Assembly (NCBI GenBank): GCA_012862575.1
Contig: BLSF01000027.1
Coordinates: 310,001-374,000 of the forward strand
Origin: Parietichytrium sp. I65-24A
Lineage: Eukaryota > Sar > Bigyra > Thraustochytrida > Thraustochytriidae
Reading direction: 5' to 3'
Length of the DNA: 64,000 nucleotides
Below are positions 53,700 through 63,153 of the stretch, in pieces. The translations under genes and the position numbers were made by a program. Every line of letters begins with the position of its first letter. Position 1 is the first letter of the stretch. The notes below the pieces were generated by a model. That model had not been told where the DNA came from, did not search any database, and worked only from the letters and a program-made list of their open reading frames with translations.

Positions 53700-54841
53700 A
53701 TTATTGTATCATACGTTTTAACCGAATTCACAGTCTGTTCAATCAAGCTCTTTAAAAGCATGGTTTTGTCTAAAATTGGGGCTGCTTTTGCTAACTTTGG
53801 CTCCATTCTGCACGGCAGGTTCCTCCACCCAAAAAATCCCAAAACTGTCGAGATCGCACATAACTGATGTTCTCTGAGGCTCCTTTTGTTCATAATTGTT
53901 CCGTTATTCACTTAACCTTTTATATATACCGCAGCTAATGCAAGGATCCGTTGACTCAGACTGGACCTTATCCTTTTCGATATGCATCGGGTCTAATAAT
54001 CGCTCAAATTGGAACACTCATAGTGCGTTACTAGTCGTTATTTTAAAGGTAAAAAACTTCAATAATTATAGCACACAGTGCGATTTACCAAATGCATTAA
54101 AGCTTCCAAATTCTGGTGAGCCGTTTCCACTTTGACTTTGTTCAAGTCTATCAAACAGCAATTTGGAATGTCAGGAAGCTGGAGATTCAAACGAGTTGGG
54201 CATGCTAGGACTGCATTGGATTCACTCGTTTGAATTTGCAAAATCAAGATGAAGAAAGACTCTTCGGACTCATTGGTGCTCGCACTTTTCCTAAAGTTTA
54301 TGAAAGCCGTGATTGATGATTGAGCGGTGCTAATACTGTACTGCATATCGCAGAGGCTCAACGCCAAGGCGCCTGTCTACGCTATGCTGGTTTCGAAACT
54401 TCTTGGAAGACGCGCGAATCAACGAGATCAAAGGAGATCAACGCACTAATTCCTGAGGAAGGCTATGCGCTGCTCGTAGCCCGCTTCTTACCGCTATCTT
54501 TGCTCGTTGGCTCCGTGCCTGTGAAACACACTTTGACGATACTCAAGTCGGTACACTTTGTTTCAACGCTCCCAAAATTCTTTGCAGCCAACTCGAGCAG
54601 CATCAGAGGCACCAGCGCCAAGTCACTGCTCACTCGCGACGCGTCGCTAGGCCAGCGACACGAGCGTACATTGCCCCACCGACTGCGCGGATGTCACGGT
54701 TTGCTTAGGTTGTGGCACGATTCAAAGAGCTGCGGGCGGTGACGCGAGAACGGACCTCTGTGTGAGGCAACATAGTGAGAAGCATCGGAGAAACCCAGAG
54801 TAGAACACAGGTGCACCGACAGCCGCGAGCGGCAGGAGCAT
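53700..54841. other. Intergenic, no supported gene
   Basis: 3' flank of the helical protein and promoter of the Pro/Gly-rich gene. Only short, unrelated open frames are seen. Confidence 0.5.
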
Positions 54842-57788
54842 ATGTCGGCTCCACCCAGGGGCCCGCCGCCGGGAATGGCTCCTCCCGGGCGAGGCCCGCC
54901 AGGAGCACCTCCAGGAAGGGGCCCTCCAGGAATGCCTGGTAGGGGACCTCCGCCAGGAGGACCGCCTGGTGGACCTCCAGGAATGCCAGCCAGAGGGCCA
55001 CCAGGAATGCCAGCAAGAGGACCACCGGGAGGACCACCAGGTGGGCCACCAGGAATGCCAGCAAGAGGACCGCCGGGAGGACCACCAGGAATGCCAGCGA
55101 GGGGACCACCAGGAATGCCAGCCAGAGGACCACCCGGAGGACCACCAGGAATGCCAGCAAGAGGACCGCCTGGAGGTCCGCCAGGAATGCCAGCAAGAGG
55201 ACCGCCAGGAGGACCTCCAGGAATGCCAGCTAGAGGACCACCAGGAGGACCTCCTGGAGGACCTCCAGGAATGCCAGCTAGAGGACCACCAGGAGGACCT
55301 CCAGGAATGCCAGCTAGAGGACCACCGGGAGGACCGCCTGGAATGCCAGCCAGAGGGCCGCCAGGAGGTCCAGGATCACCAGTCAGCCCACCAGGGATGC
55401 CAGCTAGGGGGCCACCAGGAGGGCCACCCGGTGGTCCTCCAGGAATGCCTGCGAGAGGACCACCAGGGATGCCACCTAGGGGACCTCCAGGAGGTCCACC
55501 TGGTGGGCCACCAGGGATGCCTGCAAGAGGACCTCCAGGAGGACCCGGGTCTCCTGGAGGCCCTCCAGGAATGCCACCAGGTCGTGGACCACCTGGCGCA
55601 CCACCTGGTCGTGGACCGCCTGGGGGACCTCCAGGAGCTCCCCCAGCACGTGGGCCACCAGGAATGCCACCAGGAGGGCCACCAGCAAGAGGACCTCCAG
55701 GAGCACCTCCAGGTCGCGGACCACCAGGCATGCCACCAGGTGGACCCCCAGGAGCACCGCCAGCAAGAGGACCTCCAGGAGGACCTCCAGGAGCACCTCC
55801 TGGTCGCGGGCCACCAGGTGGACCTCCAGGAGCGCCACCAGGTCGTGGTCCTCCAGGAGCGCCACCAGGTCGTGGTCCTCCAGGAGCGCCACCAGGTCGT
55901 GGTCCTCCAGGAGCGCCACCAGGTCGTGGTCCTCCAGGAGCGCCACCAGGTCGGGGACCTCCAGGAGCACCACCAGGTCGGGGACCGCCAGGAATGCCAC
56001 CAGGAGGTCCACCAGGAGCACCACCTGCAAGAGGACCTCCAGGAGCGCCACCAGGTCGTGGACCGCCAGGAATGCCACCTGGCGGACCTCCGGGAGCACC
56101 TCCAGGTCGAGGACCGCCAGGAATGCCATCAGGAGGACCTCCAGGAGCACCGCCAGGTCGTGGGCCGCCAGGAATGCCCCCTGGTGGACCTCCTGGAGCC
56201 CCTCCAGCAAGAGGTCCACCAGGAATGCCAGGCCGGGGACCGCCAGGGATGCCACCAGGTGGGGCACCAGGTGGTCCGCCAGGGCGGCCCTCCAGGAATG
56301 CCACCAGGAGGACCACCGGGAATGCCTCCTCGTGGACCGCCCGGGGGGCCGCCTGGAGGCCCTCCAGGTATGATGGGTGGTCCGCCTCCAAGGCCTGGGT
56401 TCGGTGCTCCGCCACCGCCCGGAGGCATGCAGCCTCCGAGCTTGACGGCGGACGACAAACACGGCATTTTGACGGTGAAGGTGATGCGCGGTATTGACTT
56501 GAAGACTAGCGGATTCATGGGCAAGGCAGACCCATATGTAAAACTAACGCTCGGCGCCCAAGAAATGGTGACAAAGGTGCACAGCAACGGTGGCAAGAAG
56601 CCGGTTTGGGGCGATTCTTTTGACTTCAAGATTTTGAATGAAAAACAGCTTATTTTGTCGGTGCTCGACAAGGAAGCAGCTGGAAGCGACAAGCCCATCG
56701 GTTCGACAGATATTAGTATATTGGATTGGCTCACCAAGGGCTCCTTTGACGGTGATGTAGAGATATTCGATGCCAATAAGGGGCCAGCAGGACGAATCAC
56801 TTTGGCAGTCAAGTTTCAGAGGCCCACTTCATCTATGGTTCCTGCCCCGCCGCCGAAGGCGGCCGCACCAGGTGCGCCAAAAGCTGCAGCACAGGAGAAC
56901 CCTGCAGAAGAGCCTCGAGATCCGAATGGAGCATTCACAGACCAGGAGATCAAAGAAGCCTTTGAGGCATTTGATCTTGACCACAACCACTTTGTTGGTG
57001 CGGCGGAGATCCGCCATGTGTTGATTAATATCGGAGAGCAAGTCACAGACGAGGAGGTTGACGAGATGATTCGTATGGTTGATCACGACGGTGACGGTCA
57101 AGTGTGCTTTGACGAGTTTTACGAGATGATAACCAATAAAAGACCACCACCCGGATTGTACGACGGGCCTGGGGCTGGGAGTGGCGGAGGACCACCTCCA
57201 CCACCTGATGGGTCATCCACACGACCACAGGGCGGTGGCAATGCGGTCATTGCAGAGCGCAACGAACGCAAGCAGATTTTGGACAACTTTGCGAAAGAGA
57301 ATAGTATTAAGCCAGAGTCGATCAAGAAAGCATTCAAGCGCTTTCAGGCGATCGACAAGGACCAGAGCGGCATGATCGACTACACAGAGTTTTGTGAAAT
57401 CATGCAAGTGGATCCTTCTCCAAACGCTGAAAAAGTCTTCCAGAGCTTTGACCGCGACAAGGTGGGCCAGCTTGATGTGCGCGAATTCTTTATTGCTCTC
57501 AGTAACTTTACAGGAGCCGGAAAGGATGAGAAGCTCAAATTTGCATTCATGGTATTTGATGAGGACGGCAACGGCGTCATCACGAAGCAAGAGCTCACCA
57601 AGATCCTCAAAGCTAACCACATGGCTACGTCCGAGAAGGAGGTCGCAAGAAAAGCGGACACCATTATGGCACAGGCAGACAAGGACGGCGACGGTGTCAT
57701 CTCCTTTGATGAATTTGTCTCTATTAGCAAGCGCTTTCCCAACATCACGTTTCCTGCCTATGCCATGGGCGCACAAACCGCATCTTGA
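54842..57788 (+). CDS. Pro/Gly-repeat protein with C2 domain and six EF-hands; one-base frame break
   Basis: The ATG at 54842 opens about 480 codons of [21 protein letters not shown] repeats. This frame would end in nonsense after 56285. A one-base step within GGGCGGC (56282-56288) continues the same repeat in the frame used downstream, giving 981 residues in total (481 + 500). After the repeat, a C2 domain follows ([38 protein letters not shown]), then EF-hand loops [60 protein letters not shown] and [12 protein letters not shown]. The second, fifth and sixth are canonical; the first and fourth have altered ligand positions. The second set of four resembles calcineurin B. The whole looks like a calcium-dependent membrane-binding protein such as penta-EF or copine-like proteins, but this architecture is not one I know. 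The break may be an assembly error in the repeat. Confidence 0.78.
54860..56400. repeat. GC-rich degenerate tandem repeat coding Pro-Gly-rich sequence
   Basis: Built from GGACCACCAGGA/GGACCTCCAGGA-type 9-12 bp words with period multiples of three, so several frames on both strands lack stops. One near-identical block of 24-bp units (CCAGGTCGTGGTCCTCCAGG) is repeated four or more times at 55835-55960. Confidence 0.9.
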
Positions 57789-58479
57789 GAGGCATCTTGA
57801 CGAACATTATCTTTCCCCTTTTTCACTTTCCTTCTCTTCATCCCATATTTTACGCCTCACGACTCACTCTTTCAATCTTGCCTCAGCCCTCTCCTCAATC
57901 GACCGCAAATGCGGCGTCGTCAGCTTGGCCAATGCTTGACAGACACATTTCAAGCTCTTGCTAGTTAGTAGGAGAACCAAGCTCTCCACACGTGAACCAG
58001 AAGAGGCGCTTTCTTCTATCTTCTATCTTCTATCTTCCGTCTTCCTTTTCCATCTTCACCGTGCCTCTGGCACTCTCAGAGCCCTGTCTGTCCTCGATCG
58101 TTTGCATTCCGTGCATGTTATTCACGGTAAGTTATTGTCTGTTCCCTGTGTACCCTGTCAACCCTGTGATCCCTGCGCACGTTTTCTAAAATCCAACTTT
58201 CATGAACTCACTGTAGTGAATGAACATTGACTGTGAAGATCTGTGAAGAGATGTGAAGAGTGAATGTTCTGAAATGAATGAAATGAATGCAATGAGTGAA
58301 ATGCCAACAACGCACGTGATTCACACACGTCAACAGTAAGCGCAAGTCCATGTCCGTGCATCATCTCTTCAAGCCCAACTGCATGCATCGGCACAGGGGG
58401 CAGAGCGAACCGCGCGTTGGACAAGGGCACCAAAAGTCGGGAGAGTCGTGAGAGTCGTGAGAGTCGGGAGAGTCGGGAG
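57789..58479. other. Intergenic; possible spliced leader of METTL15
   Basis: Contains TTCTATC repeats at 58013-58035, GTAAGT at 58127-58132, TGACTGTGA at 58228-58236, AATGAATGAAATG repeats at 58272-58305 and a GAGAGTCGT array at 58440-58479. The GTAAGT and an ACAG ending at 58396 could bound a 5' intron; joining them leaves the methyltransferase frame open, but no upstream ATG was found in it. Confidence 0.45.
58440..58479. repeat. 9-bp tandem repeat GAGAGTCGT/G before METTL15
   Basis: Four copies of GAGAGTCG(T/G) and a partial fifth run straight into the ATG at 58480. In the methyltransferase frame they would read R-E-S repeats. Confidence 0.85.
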
Positions 58480-59352
58480 ATGGCGCACGTGAGCGTGCTG
58501 CGCTCCTCGGTGTGCGACGCTTTCAAGCGACTGCCGCGCGGGTCGCTGGTGGTGGACGGCACGCTGGGGCTGGGCGGGCACGCAGGCGCCCTGTGCGCAC
58601 AAGGGCTGCGCGTGCTGGGCGTGGACAAGGACGCGACGGCGCTCAGGCTGGCCCGCGAGAGGATGCCGGGGCTCGAGGGATGCGTGCAGGCAGACTTTGC
58701 GCAGCTCCGAGAGCTGCTGGGCGCAGGCGGGGAGTGGAGCAAGGTCGGGAAGGTTGATGGGGTTTTACTGGATCTCGGCGTGTCGTCAATGCAGCTGGAC
58801 GAGGCGCAGAGGGGGTTTAGCTTCAGGTCAAGCGGCCCGCTGGACATGCGGATGGACCCGCTAAACAATGCTCTCACGGCGAGAGAGGTTGTGAACGAAT
58901 GGCCGATCGACGCCGTAGGGGAGATTATCAGGAGGTTTGGCGAGGAGAAGAACTGGAGGAAGATCGTTGAGCGGATTGCCATGGCACGTAGAAAGCAATC
59001 AATCGAGACGACGATGGACCTTGTAAAGGTCTTGGCTCCAGTGCTAGACTGGAAGAATAAGAACGCCTCTCACCCGGCGACACGGACTTTTCAAGCTCTG
59101 CGCATCGCTGTGAATGGGGAATTGACTTCTCTTGGAACCTTTCTGGAGTTTGCCCCTGACATTCTCAATACCGGAGGTGTGCTAGCTATAATCAGTTTTC
59201 ACAGCTTGGAAGACAAGTTGGTGAAGGAGGCGTTTAGAAACTCGTCAAGCTTAGCCCCTGTAAGCAATAAGCCGATCTCCCCGTTGCCGGAGGAGATAGA
59301 GGCCAATCCCCGAGCCAGGAGTGCCAAACTTCGTGTCGCGACTCGTCTGTGA
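58480..59352 (+). CDS. METTL15: RsmH/METTL15-type rRNA N4-cytosine methyltransferase
   Basis: SAM-dependent enzyme that methylates N4 of a cytosine in small-subunit rRNA; in eukaryotes METTL15 acts on the mitochondrial ribosome. 290 aa from the ATG at 58480. Family motifs: HVSVL near the N-terminus, VVDGTLGLGGHAGAL (SAM site), VDKDATALRLARERM, GVLLDLGVSSMQLDEAQRGF, GPLDMRMDP, NEWPIDAVGEIIRRFGEEKN, HPATRTFQALRIAVNGEL and IISFHSLEDKLVKEAF. It ends soon after the last motif, as RsmH does. This ATG leaves no room for a mitochondrial presequence. The frame is open upstream through an RES repeat without an ATG, so a spliced upstream start is possible. The first 300 bp are very GC-rich. Confidence 0.93.
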   Translation: MAHVSVLRSSVCDAFKRLPRGSLVVDGTLGLGGHAGALCAQGLRVLGVDKDATALRLARERMPGLEGCVQADFAQLRELLGAGGEWSKVGKVDGVLLDLGVSSMQLDEAQRGFSFRSSGPLDMRMDPLNNALTAREVVNEWPIDAVGEIIRRFGEEKNWRKIVERIAMARRKQSIETTMDLVKVLAPVLDWKNKNASHPATRTFQALRIAVNGELTSLGTFLEFAPDILNTGGVLAIISFHSLEDKLVKEAFRNSSSLAPVSNKPISPLPEEIEANPRARSAKLRVATRL

Positions 59353-59750
59353 AAGAACATCAAGGACTATCGCCAGTGCCCCGGGAAGCGGCATGGGTCA
59401 TGCAGAGTCATGGACGGTTTGATTAGAGTGATAGACATGGCTTTTAGCGGCGGACTGGTGCATTGCTCTGCTGAGAGAGCTTTCGCATCTTGTTTTGCCC
59501 TCAACGTCTTCAAGTATTGCAATTTATGAGCCGAGTCGCAATTAGTGCGGAACTCCTGGCTTTCTTGGATTTCGACGCTGTTGTTTGTATACATCTTGTC
59601 AGAGTATTATCCACAATTGAAAATCGACTAAAGGAAAGAGTTTATGTTGTTAGATTCAGGAAATTTGGACCAGCGCCGCTGTGCACATCTCATTCGCAAC
59701 TGAAATTCGATTTTAAAAAACAAGAAAGAGTTTAAAATTATGTCAAGGCT
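59353..59750. other. Short intergenic between convergent genes
   Basis: Shared 3' flank of METTL15 (+) and the PSI protein (-). Nothing recognisable. Confidence 0.5.
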
Positions 59751-62490
59751 TTACTCGAGCCAAACACGTTCCTTCGTGCGTCGGTTCTCGAAATAGTCTA
59801 CATGGAGGTCCTGGCACTTTACCCACTTGTCCTCGCGAAGAATTGCGACAAACTCATCAAAGTTGTCAAATTCGTCAGGAGCAAACTCCCAGCGCAGAGG
59901 ATCTACTTTTCCACCTTTGCGCACTTTGACCTCTGAGGCATCTGTACAAACTTCATTAAGTTTGCCATTGTAGTAGTATTCGTTCCCGGTCAACTTTTTA
60001 CACAGAAAAGCACGTTCGTGAGGTGTTAGACTGGTCGAGAGAAGGTTGTTTATAAATACGCACTATTGCGAATATCTCACTTACTGGATCTATGTGCGGA
60101 GTCCACTCGTCACGTTTCATGACCTTCAGCTCCGTTTTTACCTTTGGCGACCGTCTTCCAGATAATCCGCTCGTCACTGTTCGGACAAACATTTGCAAAA
60201 CACCAGGGGAGCTCACCTGGTCAATGAGAACCCCGCTGTCTCGGGTACATTTGACAAAGCTCCCGCCTTGCGCAGACAATTCCATTGCAATATTTGGGTT
60301 GTTGGTATACAAGTGGATGATCTCGTCGCTCTTTTTTGCAGCAATAAGCGCTCTCACGAGATCATTTGTTTTCAACGCAGGGGCTGCGCCTTCTAGAGCA
60401 ATCTCACTGTGCATGGGGTTAGCGTTTGCAAAGTTTGAAGTGTTTACCCCAGTCATGCCCAAAGCAGGGCCAATATCCATCATACCTTCGCTCTCACGCC
60501 GCTTTTGAACCTTCCTTCTCCGATAAAAGACACAAAACCCAGCAGCGCAGCAGAGCAAGGCCAACAGTGAAAGCAATGGAACCAGCCACAATGCCAATGA
60601 TGAGGATCCAGCATCTCCATCTAGAGAACTTGAGCTTGTGGTTTCAGCGCCTTGGGTGATGGTGGGGCCAGCCGTTTGGCCAGTCCAACTCTCATCTATG
60701 ACCGGGGTCGGAGATTTCGTCGAATCGAGAGAGGTGTTGGTTGGTGCCTTCGTTGGGGACGTTGACGGAGCGTAAAAAATGGCCGTCGTGGGGCTCATAG
60801 ACGACGACGGCGACGCCGATGGCTGGAAGGTAGGCGCAGCTGTTAAAGTTGGCGCTCCGGTTGTTGGGGACGCTGACGGGCCCGAAGTGCGACAACTTTC
60901 GCCATCAAACACGAATCGCTCTGAGAGGGAATTATTTGCAGAGCAAAGGTAGCGAGAATACTGATTGCCCGAAGTACATCGTGCTTGGGAACGATCCCAT
61001 CCACAACCAGGGGCTGATATGCACATGTCGCAAGACTGATACACTTGACATTCCTCGCAGCAGGAGTCAGAGTCGAGATCTCTCCAGCCATCTTGGCACC
61101 CGTCTTTTGCGCCTATCGGCTCGCATCCATACCCGGGGCACCAGCCACACCCGGATGTGCTCGAACACTCCCCGCACGAGGTAATTGCCTTACAAAACCC
61201 AGGGCAGTCATATCCGCAAACATTGATTGAGCTTTCAATGGGTATATCCGTGAGCTCAATATCCTGCAAGAGGGGTTGAAAGTCCCCGAGAAGAATCTGC
61301 TTCAGATTGCGTCTAGAATGGACTTCAAGATCCAAGCAAAAGTCCGTTGATGGAAGCCGACCCAACACCATCCCGTCGGTTCTGAAGGCGTTCCAACGCC
61401 AGACAAACTTGCCCGCCCCGGTTGCTGAGCTCCACTCGGAGCAGTCCACACCAAATGCGATGTTCTTATCTGCCGCAAGGTTCTCTAGGGAGCAAGGGAG
61501 CGTGAATTCGGGCCTAGCTTCGTCGTCCATCTGCAGAATGCTCACATTTTGGCCTTCAAGTCCGATGCTCGATATCCTTAAATCTAGTTCTCCATCATTG
61601 CTGCCGTCTATGTTGTCGATCACAACGACCCAGTACCCTTTGTAATCAGTATCAACCAAGAAAAACATCTCCAAAGCATCGTCTTTGCCATAGCCTGTAT
61701 TGGAACTGGACTCCTGAGGGTAGCTGTACGCATAGAACAGCTCTCCGCCAGACACGGTTTTGCAAGTCCGCTGATCTTCGGTTTGCCCCTTACCCAGCTT
61801 GGCATACCAACCGCCTTGCGGAGGGATATACGAATCTGGCAAAGCTCCGCACACCCCGCCACCAGCCATTTTCGGGTGCCCCTCTGGCAGTGTCGTGATT
61901 GGTTCCAGTACCTTCTTCCTTATTCTGCTCTTTGAGTCCGTCCACCGAACCTCATAACAGAACCCATGTTCCGGTGTCTCATGAAAGCACACGGCAGCCA
62001 CCTCTTCTCCTACCGCATCGCACTCCTTCCGCCTCCACACCGGGACTCCTCCGCTCTTCCTCTCCGACACGACACATGCCCCTGACCCATCCTCGGAATC
62101 GTACGCAAACGCTGCCTTGGCCACTTCCACGTTCATCGCAGCTCCCTCCACCCGCAGCGTCCCGTCCTCTTCCACCGTCGCGTTCACCAGCACCGTCTCC
62201 GCGCCGTCCGCGTCGCGCTCCGCCAGCGTGTGCAGCGCCACCATCTCCGCCGTGGTCCGCGCGCCTGCCACACTGCCGCCATAGTACTCGCACCTGGACT
62301 TTGCCCCGCTCGCGCCGATGTCCGCGCCCGCCAATGCTTTGAAGCACCGACTTTCCGTGCAGTCCCCCCACAGCGTTTGCAGGCTGTCCCCGCCGCGGAC
62401 CAAGATCAGCAGCCACAACCACAGCCACAACCACGCCCCACACGAGGGCGAGGGAGAGGGAGAGGACGCCGCGACAGGTCCGCGGACCAT
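59751..62490 (-). CDS. Type I membrane protein with PSI-like Cys-rich repeats and WW-like cytoplasmic tail, two exons
   Basis: 882 aa; exons 60085-62490 and 59751-59993 (donor GTAAGT, acceptor AAAAAG). The ATG at 62490 precedes a signal peptide whose core is LWLWLWLLILV; the longer frame upstream is low complexity. The ectodomain of about 420 residues is unrecognised. It is followed by a Cys-rich region (about 424-520) with two PSI-like units, CGECSSTSGCGWCPGYGC and CDMCISAPGCGWDRSQARC. A Ser/Pro/Thr stalk (GAPTLTAAPTFQPSASP) of the kind common in stramenopile surface proteins leads to one membrane span (about 630-655, LALWLVPLLSLLALLCCAAG) and a basic stop-transfer RRRKVQKRR. Splicing joins DEWTPHIDP to LTGNEYYYN, recreating a WW-type motif although the second Trp is absent. 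Likely a surface receptor or adhesion protein. Confidence 0.85.
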
Positions 62491-63153
62491 TTCCGCCCGC
62501 CCGTGTCCGCGAGGACACACCTTCTTCGCCGGCGCACGGTAAGCTGGGTAAGTGGGACTGGGATTCCTGTGGGGATGTGTGTGTGTGTGTGGGAGGGAGG
62601 GTGTGTGCTGCCTGTCCTCTGCAGTGCGGGGACAGCAGGGACAGCAGGGACAGTGACTCGGGAGAAACGGTTGGAACGGTTCTTGAGTCGAGGCGGGTTC
62701 TTCAACGGAACCGGAGAAGAACCGGAAATAAAAGGGAGGGATTGAGGAGCGACCGGGTTCTTCTCTCTCTCTCTCTCTCTCTCTCTCTTTGTCTGTCTCT
62801 ATTTGTCTGTCTCTTATCAACTTGTTAGTGCTATTTTCTCTTTCCCTCACAGTAATTTGAGTTGAACAATCGATCCATTTTTTTGTGTTGAAAGGGCCTG
62901 TGAGAGAGGAAAACGTGGGTGTCTAAGAATGGCTACCGCGAACCTTACTCACGTCCGTTGGCGTAGCTGACAACTTGAAGGTCATAATGAATTATGTACT
63001 TTTTGGGACAGTTTTGAGTCCGGACTTTCAAGAGTCTAGGTTCCACCAAGGAGGAGTGTGTTTGTTCAAGTTGTTTCGTAGCGTAACGGTGCGCGAGGAC
63101 ACTTGCCGAAACGCTTTGAGGGGTCGAGAGTTTCCCGGGGAGAAAGGAGGAGA
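62491..63153. promoter_or_regulatory. Divergent promoter region PSI protein / DNAAF11
   Basis: Holds (TG)n at 62577-62591, a GGGACAGCA repeat at 62631-62650 and (TC)n at 62763-62788. No gene is supported; the frame that extends the PSI protein upstream is simple-sequence derived. Confidence 0.5.

Noticed and set aside
54694-56415. Long Gly/Pro open frame on the - strand across the PPG repeat
   Set aside because: The repeat period is a multiple of three, so several frames are open on both strands. Only the + strand leads into the C2 and EF-hand domains.
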